From Clostridia bacterium (lineage in GTDB: Bacteria > Bacillota > Peptococcia > DRI-13 > UBA5745), in contig JAHDPO010000013.1 of assembly GCA_018434325.1 (NCBI GenBank), forward strand, positions 1-64,000: a DNA stretch of 64,000 nt, in the 5' to 3' direction. Position numbers and translations under genes: made by a program. The notes under the pieces were generated by a model. The model made no database searches and was not told where the DNA came from. It saw nothing but the letters and a program-made list of their open reading frames with translations. Shown piece by piece: positions 26,080 to 34,205 of the stretch. The stretch's first letter is position 1. Every line of letters starts with the position of its first letter.

Positions 26080-27208
26080 ACGCTTGCTGATTTGTCTGCT
26101 GCAGGTATTGCTGGTTTTGAGCCTCTGCGGCTGCTGGAATTACCGGGGCCTTGATCAGGTGAATATCGTAGTAGGCATCGCCGTGGATTTTGATAAGGAA
26201 AAAAAAGAATATAAGATGAGCTACGAAGTTGCCGACCTGGGTACGGTGAAAAAAGATCAAAGCATCAAAGGCAGGATCATCACCGCCGAAGGCAAAACCT
26301 TATTTGATGCTGCCAGAAATGCCAAGCGCAAAGAGAAAAACCGATTATTCTTCGGAAGCAGCTATGTTTTGGTGATCAGTCAGGAAATGGCGAGGGAAGA
26401 GGGAATATTTAATTCCATAGAATGGTTTTTGCGAGATGGCGAATGTCGGGAAACCATGTTCGTAGCTATATCTCAGGAGGAAACGGCCGCTAAGGTTTTG
26501 GAAAAAGAAGAAAACATCAACGGCATCGTGTCTGCCGACATCCACGATATTATTATGGAAGACAAAAGCGTTTCCGCCAGCACCGTACATATGCCGGTAT
26601 ACGAGGTATACAGCCTGCTTAAATCAAAGGCGAATTCCTTAGCTTTACCGGTGTTGCGTAAAACAAAAAACGGCGACCGGGAGGTTACCGCGGCCAACGG
26701 CAGCGCTGTTTTTAAAGGCGATAAGCTGGTTGGCTTTCTGACGCCGGCGGAGTCGAAATACGCATTATTTGCCTGGAATAAAATAAAAAGCGGTATCCTT
26801 ACCATAAATATGGCCGATCAGAAAATCGATGATATTTCCTTGGAAATTTTTCAAAGCAGTACAAAGAAAAATTTTCGTTACGATCAAGGAAAGATCAAAG
26901 TCATCATTGAGAGCAGTACCGACGTAGCCATTGCGGAAAACCACAGCGAGCTCAACGTGATGGATGAGCAGATCGTTGAAAATATCCAGAAGGAAGCGGG
27001 CAAGATGATTGAGGAGAATATCAAAGCTGTGATAGAAAAAGTGCAGCAGGAATACCAGGCCGACATCTTCGGCTTCAGCGATATGATCTTCAAACGGGAT
27101 TTAAAGCTTTGGAAGCAATTAGAGCTGGAGTGGGAAGAGATATTCCCCGATATTGAGGTAGAGGTAACCTCGAAGGTGCATGTGGTCAATTCCGGCTTCA
27201 CTAAGTAA
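26072..27208 (+). CDS. Ger(x)C-family germinant receptor lipoprotein
   Basis: 378-aa lipoprotein C subunit. Signal peptide with lipobox SLCGC (Cys21), then the family hallmark WNYRGLDQVNIVVGIAVDFD and NRLFFGSSYVLVISQEMA. It is anchored on the outer face of the spore inner membrane and is needed with the A and B subunits for germinant response. Overlaps gene A by 8 bp, AGGAGA upstream of the ATG. Confidence 0.95.
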   Translation: MIKRLLICLLQVLLVLSLCGCWNYRGLDQVNIVVGIAVDFDKEKKEYKMSYEVADLGTVKKDQSIKGRIITAEGKTLFDAARNAKRKEKNRLFFGSSYVLVISQEMAREEGIFNSIEWFLRDGECRETMFVAISQEETAAKVLEKEENINGIVSADIHDIIMEDKSVSASTVHMPVYEVYSLLKSKANSLALPVLRKTKNGDREVTAANGSAVFKGDKLVGFLTPAESKYALFAWNKIKSGILTINMADQKIDDISLEIFQSSTKKNFRYDQGKIKVIIESSTDVAIAENHSELNVMDEQIVENIQKEAGKMIEENIKAVIEKVQQEYQADIFGFSDMIFKRDLKLWKQLELEWEEIFPDIEVEVTSKVHVVNSGFTK

Positions 27209-27235
27209 TTTTATGAAAACAATCAGGAGGACAGC

Positions 27236-27454
27236 ATGCTGACGGTAATAGTCATATCCTTGTTTTTACCGGAGATAATCTATGATTACAATACCGCTTT
27301 AAAACAAGCCGGAAAACGTGAGAGAAGGATTTACGCCGTTATCATGCTGATCAGCTTCGTCATTTTGATCCTGTACAGCTTTAAAATCACTATTCCCTCA
27401 CCCCACGGCATAATCACAAAGGTAATTGGCAGCCTTTTCAGGATCGAGACATAG
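27236..27454 (+). CDS. Small two-helix membrane protein within the ger operon (possible D subunit)
   Basis: 72-aa protein with two hydrophobic stretches (1-15 and about 33-50) joined by a charged loop (ALKQAGKRERRIY). Start ATG has AGGAGG 7 nt upstream, and the gene lies 27 nt after the C-subunit gene and 35 nt before the B-subunit gene, so it is a bona fide member of the operon. Some Bacillus ger operons contain small two-helix 'D' proteins that modulate receptor function; this could be a counterpart, but I see no sequence signature to prove it. Confidence 0.7.
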   Translation: MLTVIVISLFLPEIIYDYNTALKQAGKRERRIYAVIMLISFVILILYSFKITIPSPHGIITKVIGSLFRIET

Positions 27455-27489
27455 AGGGAGTTTTAAGCGCAATAGGGAAAGGATATGCG

Positions 27490-28587
27490 ATGAAAAGAGA
27501 GAGAGTTACTTTTAATCAAGCGATGTTCAGCATAGTGCTGTTCAATTTTGGCAGCAGCGTAGTAATGGGGGTCAGCACCGGCGTGGGCCAAGAGGCCTGG
27601 ATACCCATATTGGCGGCGACCGTAGCTGCCATACCCTTGTTTTTGATCTTCGGAAGGATCATGCAGCTGTTTCCGGAAGAAGACATATTCGGTATCATGA
27701 ATAGCCTCTTCGGAAAAACCTTCGGCAAGATAGGCATTGCCTTACTCACCTGGTATGCCGTCCATCTCTGCGCCCTGGTGCTGCGAGATTTTTCGGAATT
27801 TACCCAGATCTCCTCCATGCCGGAAACGCCCCAGCTGCCTATTATGATATTGATGATCCTTACTACTATTTATCTGGCCAGAAGCGGTATGCGCAATATG
27901 GGCAAATGGTCGCTGGTTATGTTTTTCTTTGTATCGCTTGTGGTAATATTTACGTTTCTGACGGCTATACCCCAAGCGCAGGTCGACGATTTGCTGCCCA
28001 TTGGTTCCCATACCAGGGCCGAGTATTTTGAAAGCTCTTTCCAGATATTTTCCTTCCCCTATGCGGAAACCGTAATTTTCTTATGCCTGGCCGGTTCTTA
28101 TGAAAAAAAAGATAGTCCTTATAAGATGCTTTTTTATGCTCTTTTTATCACCTTAATTGTTTTCGTTTTGGTCTTTTTGCGAAATCTGACTTTACTGGGG
28201 CCTGCCATGATGCAGACCAGCTACTTCCCTTCTTATGTAACGGCTAGAATCATCGGTGTCGGTGATTTTTTGGCCAGAATCGAGAGCCTGATCTCTTCGA
28301 ATTTCTTATTTGCCGGCATCGTTAAAATTACCGCCTGTTTATTGGCCGCCAGTAAAGGCCTGGCCAGGCTTTTTGAGCTGGAGGATTACCGGATTCTCGT
28401 TTTGCCCATGGGGATGTTGGCCATGGCCCTTAGCGCTTTCCTCTACGAAAATACCATGGAGATGTTCGCTTTTTTGAAATACTATCCCTATTACGCCTTC
28501 CCTTTTCAAGTGATTCTGCCGCTGATAACCTGGATTGGCTGCGAATTCTATGTGAGAAAGCGTAGAAAAGAGAGTAAGCTTGGCTGA
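27490..28587 (+). CDS. GerAB/GerKB-family germinant receptor B subunit
   Basis: 365-aa integral membrane protein of the APC-superfamily fold (about 10 helices), the likely germinant-binding subunit. Opens with ERVTFNQAMFSIVLFNFGSSVVMGVS, matching the unwound TM1 region of B subunits, and ends with a basic tail (RKRRKESK). The order A-C-small-B differs from the common A-B-C order of Bacillus. Confidence 0.94.
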   Translation: MKRERVTFNQAMFSIVLFNFGSSVVMGVSTGVGQEAWIPILAATVAAIPLFLIFGRIMQLFPEEDIFGIMNSLFGKTFGKIGIALLTWYAVHLCALVLRDFSEFTQISSMPETPQLPIMILMILTTIYLARSGMRNMGKWSLVMFFFVSLVVIFTFLTAIPQAQVDDLLPIGSHTRAEYFESSFQIFSFPYAETVIFLCLAGSYEKKDSPYKMLFYALFITLIVFVLVFLRNLTLLGPAMMQTSYFPSYVTARIIGVGDFLARIESLISSNFLFAGIVKITACLLAASKGLARLFELEDYRILVLPMGMLAMALSAFLYENTMEMFAFLKYYPYYAFPFQVILPLITWIGCEFYVRKRRKESKLG

Positions 28588-28638
28588 TTTGGCCTTGGAT
28601 TGTCTGTACTAAAAAACGCTCTCTGCTAAAAAATCTGC

Positions 28639-28667
28639 TTTCCTTGCTTAGCGTTGTACTGTATAAT
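28639..28667 (+). promoter_or_regulatory. Promoter of the MFS carrier gene
   Basis: A perfect TATAAT (28662-28667) with a poor -35 TTTCCT at 17-bp spacing. It implies a transcript start near 28674, which rules out the upstream ATGs at 28654-28669 as translation starts. Confidence 0.45.
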
Positions 28668-28701
28668 GATGGACAAGTATCGACAGGAAGCGAGGAAATT
28701 T

Positions 28702-29889
28702 ATGGATAACAATGTGCAAAACCGCTACGGTCTATTGATTGCCGGTATGCTGATCCAGCTATGCGCCGGCATTATTTATATGTGGAGCGTATTCAAAGGC
28801 CCGGTGGCTCAGCATTTGGAATGGGAGCCCTCTAAGGCTGCTTTCACTTCATCGATCATGCTGGCCGTATTCGTTTTAGGTATCATCCTGGGGGGCAGGG
28901 TTCAGGACAAAATCGGGCCAAAGCCGGTAACGGTTTTTGGCAGCATTCTGATCAGCCTGGGCATGATTCTGACGGCTTTCGTCACCAAGGCGGCCCCTTG
29001 GCTTGTTTATATCACTTACGGCATTATCGGCGGCCTGGGCACCGGAATCGTTTATACGGCCACGGTTTCCGTGGTCCAAAAATGGTTCCCCGATAAGCGG
29101 GGCTTTGCCACAGGTTTTATGGTGGCGGCTTTCGGCTTTTCGCTGGTGATTTTTGCGCCCCTTACCAACACTCTTTTGACCGGCGTCGGCGTTCCCAAGA
29201 CCTTGCTGATCTTCGGCGGCGTTTTCCTGGTGCTTTGCGTCGCCTGCTCCTTGCGCATCGATAATCCGCCGGCGGGTTATGCGCCTCCCGGCTTTGTGGC
29301 GGCCAAGATGAATGTGACAAAGAAGCAGTACAGCACCGGCGAGATGCTAAAAACCCGCCAGTTTTACCTGATCTGCCTGTCGCTGCTCTGTGTTTTGCCG
29401 GCCTATTTCATTCTCAATCCCTTGTTTATGACTTTGGGTGCGGAAAGAGGCTTGTCGAAAGAATTGGCGGTTTTGGGCGTAATGATCACAGGGGCGGCCA
29501 GCGCCGCCGGCAGATTGCTGACTTCCTGGGTATCAGACTTGATCGGCCGCAAGCAGGCGGTATATGCGATTATTTTGATCACCATGCTGGCGATTCTGAC
29601 GATGATCGTAGCTCAGGGCGTCTTATTCCTTGTCTGCATTGCGGTCATTGCCTTTGGCTTTGGCGGCGCCGCCGGCGTCTATCCGGCGATTACGGCGGAC
29701 AACTTCGGCACAAAGCATATGGGGCTTAATTACGGCTGCGTTATGGTAGGCTTCGGCGTTTCCGCCCTGGTGTTTCCGATTATTTCAAATCATCTCGTCA
29801 AAAGCGGCTCTTATACCACATCCTTTATTCTGGCTGCGGTGACTTGCGCCATCGCCTTTGTTTTGGTGCTGCTGCAGAAAAGACCGTAA
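28702..29889 (+). CDS. MFS transporter, oxalate/formate antiporter (OFA) family
   Basis: 395-aa, 12-helix carrier for a small mono- or dicarboxylate. Family features: YGLLIAGMLIQLCAGIIYMWSVFKGPV in helix 1, GGRVQDKIGPKP loop 2-3, GTGIVYTATVSVVQKWFPDKRGFATG in helix 4-5. True oxalate exchange needs a specific Arg/Lys; substrate cannot be assigned. Start ATG 28702 has GAGGAAA upstream. Single gene with its own promoter and terminator. Confidence 0.85.
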   Translation: MDNNVQNRYGLLIAGMLIQLCAGIIYMWSVFKGPVAQHLEWEPSKAAFTSSIMLAVFVLGIILGGRVQDKIGPKPVTVFGSILISLGMILTAFVTKAAPWLVYITYGIIGGLGTGIVYTATVSVVQKWFPDKRGFATGFMVAAFGFSLVIFAPLTNTLLTGVGVPKTLLIFGGVFLVLCVACSLRIDNPPAGYAPPGFVAAKMNVTKKQYSTGEMLKTRQFYLICLSLLCVLPAYFILNPLFMTLGAERGLSKELAVLGVMITGAASAAGRLLTSWVSDLIGRKQAVYAIILITMLAILTMIVAQGVLFLVCIAVIAFGFGGAAGVYPAITADNFGTKHMGLNYGCVMVGFGVSALVFPIISNHLVKSGSYTTSFILAAVTCAIAFVLVLLQKRP

Positions 29890-29935
29890 AGCAGTCGGCG
29901 AAAGGAAGCAAGAGATAAGATCCAATATACAAGAT

Positions 29936-29978
29936 ACAGGAGGCATTCCCGGCGGGTTTGCCGCCTGTTATTTTTTTT
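29936..29978 (+). terminator. Terminator of the OFA carrier gene
   Basis: ACAGGAGGCA pairs with TGCCGCCTGT (one mismatch), then TATTTTTTTT. Confidence 0.85.
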
Positions 29979-29999
29979 ACTAAAATTTCAAATTTTCCT

Positions 30000-30028
30000 T
30001 TGCATATTAATAAGTTTGGATGTATAAT
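30000..30028 (+). promoter_or_regulatory. Sigma-A promoter of the M14 peptidase gene
   Basis: TTGCAT (30000-30005), 17 bp, TATAAT (30023-30028), 29 bp before the start codon; the leader is short and includes GAGAGGAGG. Confidence 0.65.
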
Positions 30029-30057
30029 TAGTTAACTTTGAGAGGAGGAATATCATT

Positions 30058-33000
30058 ATGGTATACAAAAAAACCGGTGGATTTGGCCGTGTGCTTCTTG
30101 CATTCTTTCTTTGCTTGGCCTTAATTCTGCCGACAATGACTGCCGCCGGGCCGGCTTTGGCTGCCGCCGTAGTTCAGCAGGCAGTGATTGAAAATGCAGG
30201 CCAAGGCGATGAAGCTATAGCGCTGATGGAAGCCCGTTCATTCCAGGTACAGGTAAAAATCAGCGATATGGAAAAATCGGCTCTTGAGGCCGCCGTCAGC
30301 GGCAATCAGGTTTCCTGGAGCTTAAGCCGGGAAAAAGGCTTGCAGGATGAGCAAATGTTCCCCCACCAGTTCCTGGGCGGCCCCCTGGAAGCCTGGCAGA
30401 CGGTGGCAACGGCAGCTCAGCCCCAGCAGCCGCTGTTTACGAACATTAAGAATAGCGTTATCCAAAAGGATGGTCTTTATTTGCAGCTGACCTTTGACGC
30501 TGCCGCCATGTTTGGCTATAACGGCGTTGATAACCGGGACCGCCGGCTGGTCAGAAACACGATTCTCGATTATACCGGCGAATACGTTTTAAGCTGCGCC
30601 GTCAACGGTGAAGTCAAAGGTGAGACCGCCTTGCAGGTGCGCCCTTACGACTCATTTAAAACCCAGAGCCAGATCGATGCCGAGCTAGATGATTTGGCAG
30701 CCCGGGCCAATCAGGCCGGTCTTTATGCCAAGGTAGAGGTTATCGGCCAAACTGCCGAAGGCCAGTCCATCAAGGCGATTTTCCTGGCCGCCGCTCAAAA
30801 AGATTTGACCGATTATCTGGCTTTGACGGAGCAGGCGGAAACCCAGCCGGCAGCTTTGCAGGCTGAGATTGCTAAAAAGACTCTGTCTTATAAAGTGCCT
30901 ATTATGTACAGCAACATTCATGCCGATGAGATCCCCGGTTCCGATTCCTGCATTGATTTCCTGGAGACGATCATCGCGGCTGCCGAGGCCAAGGAAAAGA
31001 TTGATTATAAGATGATCACCGGTCTGACGGCCGCGGGCCAGGCCCAGCTGCAAAAAGAAATGGCGGCGGACGGCAAGGTCTGGTCGGAATTGATCAAGGA
31101 TAAGGTTACCGGCGTAGGTTATATTCAGGGCAACGGCGCCTTTGAGCCCACTGATCTGAAGCCCGCCGCCGATGCTGCGGTGACTTTGACCGCCGCAGAG
31201 ATGAATGAGTATTATAATATTGAAACGAAAGAGTTGGATGTAGACAAAGTACTGGAGGATGTTTTCTTCATCCTGGTGCCTTCCGAGAATGCCGACGGCA
31301 AAAGGGCTCTCACCCGCACCAACGGCAATTACTTTGACTTAAACCGGGACAATACCTTCCAGACTCAGCCGGAGACTCAGGCGATGACCCGGTTGATCGC
31401 CAAGTGGAATCCCGTCGCTTTCTACGAAATTCATGGTTTCTATACGCAATTCCAGGTTGAGCCTTGTTCTCCCACCCATGAGCCCAATGCGGAGTACGAC
31501 CTGTTTATGGACACGGCTTTAGCCCAGGGTGAGTATTTTGGAGCGGCGGCCATTGCCAACAACAGCAAAATAAACAGCTTCCAAATGCCCATGCGGGATT
31601 ATTTAGCCGTTGATCAGGACGGCCAAAAAAGCTGGGTGCCTTTCGACGATATGTCCACCAGCTATACGCCCCAATACTCTTTCCTCCACGGCACCAGCGC
31701 CTACACCGTAGAGGTGCCTTATGGCAGCCAGGAGGCGGTGGACGCCGTTAAATACGGCTTTATCGGCAATGCGGCTTTTGTGTCTGCCAATAAAGACAGA
31801 ATCTACACCAATCAGTTAGAGTTTTACCGCCGGGGCCTCAATAATATTGACGCCGACACCATTCGCCCCTATTACGTCAGCCAAAGTGACGAAATCGGCG
31901 CCGAAGCCGGTGTTTTCCGTCAAAAATATGGAGAAAACAAAAACTTTTTCCCTGAATATTATGCCATTCCCATCGACTCCGGCAGCCAGCGCAACCGCCA
32001 GGCCGCCAAGGAAATGATCGAATATCTGCTGCGCAATGATGTGCGCCTGCAACAGCTGAATAAAGACGTTACGCTAAACGGCGTGGCGTATAAAGAAGGC
32101 ACGGTCATTGTGGATATGCGCCAGGCCAAAAGAAACATGGCCAATGCCGCTCTTTATTCCAATGTGGTTATTACGGACTGGACGGACCTCTATTCCGAGC
32201 CGCTGACGGCTTTCCCCCAGCTGCGGGGCTTTGACGCCGCGGTGGTAACGAAAGCCGGCGCTTTCAAGTCAGCCGACATGGCGGCAATGAGCAAGGTACC
32301 GGCCATCAAGACCAGTATCAGCGGCCAGGGCTCTGCCGTAATCATGGCCAACAACAGCCTGGATGCAATAAAAGCCGTTAATCAATTGCTGCAAGCCGGC
32401 AAGGCCGTAGGCTACATTACGGCAGGCGAGCATAAGGGAGACTTTGTGACCGCCGCCTCCGATTTCGCTTTCGTCAAGGATCAGTACATTCTGGAAGCCA
32501 CAGCTACCGGTGCGTTGCCGACGGCCCAGAAAATCCTCAAGGCTCCGAAGCTGTACGTGCCCGGCAAAACAGCCAATGCTTTTGAGCTGCTGGAAGGCAA
32601 AGCTTACGGCGTAGCCAATTACAGCGACCGGCTGAATACCAACTTGGGCTGGGATCTCTTTGCTTACAGCCAGCAGATGGGCTTTGAACTGACCGGCAGC
32701 CTGGAAGCCGCTGACGTCATCGTGGGCAGCAGAGCCCTGAATGACGCCGAAAAGGCTTACGTGGAGATTGGCAAGCCCTATATCGGCTACACTGCCACAG
32801 CTTTAGAACTGGTGAAGGGCCTGGGTATCGGCCTGGATTACCAAAAAGGCGGCAACTTTGACGCCCTGACCACGGTTTCTTATGTGGACGACAGCCTGAT
32901 TACCGCCGTCTATGCGGCGGCAGGGGACGATATCATGTACGGCTACGGCGGCAACTTCATCACCCAGGTGCCGGAAGGAGCCAAAGTCCTGATTAAGACC

Positions 33001-33390
33001 GGCGGCGATTACCCCATCGAGGGCTTCATGGCTGCCGACTACATTCCCCAGTACCAGAATCAGATTACGGCCATCGACTACCAGCAGGACGACTACAACA
33101 TCACCTTGTTTGCCAATACCATGACCAACAAGGCCCACCAGCAAGATGACTACCGTTATGTCACCAATGCCATCTACTCCAAGCTTTTGGGCGAGGCCTT
33201 TACGGTGGATCCTTCTGCCGGCGAAGGTCTGGGCCGGCTGACGCTGATGGTCAACGGCCAGCTGCTGGAAGCGCCCATGTATAATGTGGAGGGCAGCAAT
33301 TATGTCAAGCTGCGGTTCTTAGGCGAGCAGCTGGGGTTCAAGGTGGATTATGACGAGAAGGCGAATATGCCTGTAGTCGTCAGCCACTGA
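30058..33390 (+). CDS. Secreted M14-family zinc carboxypeptidase-like protein with C-terminal stalk domain
   Basis: 1110-aa exported protein. Signal peptide (residues 1-36, ending ALAAA). Peptidase domain about 210-600: zinc ligands HADE (His288, Glu291) and His459 in FYEIHGFY; substrate-binding NADGKRALTRTNGNYFDLNRD is the M14 Asn-Arg segment; YTVEVPYGS may contain the general-base Glu. Residues 600-1050 form an unassigned region. The last 50 residues (LTLMVNGQLLEAPMYNVEGSNYVKLRFLGEQLGFKVDYD) match half of a copper-amine-oxidase-N-like 'stalk' domain common on Firmicute surface proteins. Probably degrades peptides outside the cell. Alone between its promoter and the riboswitch region. Confidence 0.88.
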   Translation: MVYKKTGGFGRVLLAFFLCLALILPTMTAAGPALAAAVVQQAVIENAGQGDEAIALMEARSFQVQVKISDMEKSALEAAVSGNQVSWSLSREKGLQDEQMFPHQFLGGPLEAWQTVATAAQPQQPLFTNIKNSVIQKDGLYLQLTFDAAAMFGYNGVDNRDRRLVRNTILDYTGEYVLSCAVNGEVKGETALQVRPYDSFKTQSQIDAELDDLAARANQAGLYAKVEVIGQTAEGQSIKAIFLAAAQKDLTDYLALTEQAETQPAALQAEIAKKTLSYKVPIMYSNIHADEIPGSDSCIDFLETIIAAAEAKEKIDYKMITGLTAAGQAQLQKEMAADGKVWSELIKDKVTGVGYIQGNGAFEPTDLKPAADAAVTLTAAEMNEYYNIETKELDVDKVLEDVFFILVPSENADGKRALTRTNGNYFDLNRDNTFQTQPETQAMTRLIAKWNPVAFYEIHGFYTQFQVEPCSPTHEPNAEYDLFMDTALAQGEYFGAAAIANNSKINSFQMPMRDYLAVDQDGQKSWVPFDDMSTSYTPQYSFLHGTSAYTVEVPYGSQEAVDAVKYGFIGNAAFVSANKDRIYTNQLEFYRRGLNNIDADTIRPYYVSQSDEIGAEAGVFRQKYGENKNFFPEYYAIPIDSGSQRNRQAAKEMIEYLLRNDVRLQQLNKDVTLNGVAYKEGTVIVDMRQAKRNMANAALYSNVVITDWTDLYSEPLTAFPQLRGFDAAVVTKAGAFKSADMAAMSKVPAIKTSISGQGSAVIMANNSLDAIKAVNQLLQAGKAVGYITAGEHKGDFVTAASDFAFVKDQYILEATATGALPTAQKILKAPKLYVPGKTANAFELLEGKAYGVANYSDRLNTNLGWDLFAYSQQMGFELTGSLEAADVIVGSRALNDAEKAYVEIGKPYIGYTATALELVKGLGIGLDYQKGGNFDALTTVSYVDDSLITAVYAAAGDDIMYGYGGNFITQVPEGAKVLIKTGGDYPIEGFMAADYIPQYQNQITAIDYQQDDYNITLFANTMTNKAHQQDDYRYVTNAIYSKLLGEAFTVDPSAGEGLGRLTLMVNGQLLEAPMYNVEGSNYVKLRFLGEQLGFKVDYDEKANMPVVVSH

Positions 33391-33521
33391 CCGGGCGACC
33401 ATTGACTGCCCAGCCCTCCAGCCATTGACAAGGCGCAGGAAGCTGCAGTATAATGACGGAGCGTCGAAACATCGAAGCGTCATAGTCGGAAACGACGGCG
33501 TGCAGAGGCGCAGACAAATGA

Positions 33522-33606
33522 ATCAGGGGAGCTCGTAAGACGGGCTGAGAGGAAGTGAAAAACTTCGACCCTTAAACCTGATGTGGGTAATGCCAACGTA
33601 GGGAGC
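33522..33606 (+). ncRNA. TPP riboswitch (thi-box)
   Basis: Canonical aptamer parts are present: GGGGAGC, CGGGCTGAGAGG, CGACCCTTAAACCTGAT and GGGTAATGCCAACGTAGGGA. Thiamine pyrophosphate binding should switch the downstream terminator. The genes it should control (cytX-thiM-thiE-thiD) begin 600 nt later, beyond a repeat-filled gap. Confidence 0.95.
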
Positions 33607-33626
33607 AGATATAGCCTTGCTTTATG

Positions 33627-33658
33627 CGGAGAACACCCATTGGTGTTCTCCGTTTTTT
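33627..33658 (+). terminator. Riboswitch expression platform terminator
   Basis: CGGAGAACACC pairs perfectly with GGTGTTCTCCG across a CATT loop, followed by TTTTTT. It lies 20 nt after the TPP aptamer, as expected for premature termination when TPP is bound. Confidence 0.9.
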
Positions 33659-33700
33659 GCGTTACGGGGGTAGCGGCGGCTTGAGCGTTCCGCGGGTTTG

Positions 33701-33858
33701 GCGGCTCGGGTGCTGTGAGGCTGAGTTCTGCGGCTCGGGTGCTGCGGTACGGGGCCTGCGGTCCGGGTTCCCGGGGACTGGGGCCTGCCGGGGCCTTGTG
33801 GCCGGCGCCTTGCACCCGCGCGCTCTGCCGCCGAGGCTTTGCAGCTCGGGCTCTGTGG
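33701..33858. repeat. GC-rich spacer with GCGGCTCGGGTGCTG repeats
   Basis: GCGGCTCGGGTGCTG occurs at 33701 and 33730 (29-bp offset), and a degenerate copy GCAGCTCGGGCTCTG at 33841. The 33660-33870 stretch is far more GC-rich than its surroundings and has overlapping ORFs on both strands, none with a ribosome site or recognisable product. It appears to be inserted between the riboswitch and its operon. Confidence 0.6.
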
Positions 33859-33873
33859 TCGGCAAATCGGAGA

Positions 33874-34156
33874 GTGTGCAAAATTTCGAGTTTTCCACCC
33901 CATACTGGGGTACACATCATTGCGTGCTCAAAATTGCAGGTTTAAAGTGTCCGAAACATCACATCGATGGATTATTGACTGCATTTGGCCATATTTAGTG
34001 TCGCGGTTAGGAGATGGCCGCTATTTCGAAGGTGCAAAACACTTTAAACTTGCAATTTTGCGTAAGACTGAGCAGCCCGGCCGCAGCAAAGGGGGAAAAG
34101 CTGCAAAATTGAGCAGTTCGCCAACATGCTGGTGTAGTATCTGTAAAATTGAGCAG
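33874..34156. repeat. Second copy of the composite repeat (palindromic element inverted)
   Basis: Contains the three modules seen at 426-952. Module 1: GCAAAATTTCGAGTTTTCC (33878-33896). Module 3: arms at 33929-33950 and 34041-34062 (one mismatch) around an interior that matches the 842-930 interior in reverse complement. Module 2: GAGCAG units at 34070, 34111 and 34151, 40-41 bp apart. Module order differs from the first copy. No ORF is convincing. Confidence 0.85.
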
Positions 34157-34205
34157 CCGGCCGTCACATCAACGAAGGGATACCCTGGAGAAAAAGGAGA
34201 TAATT

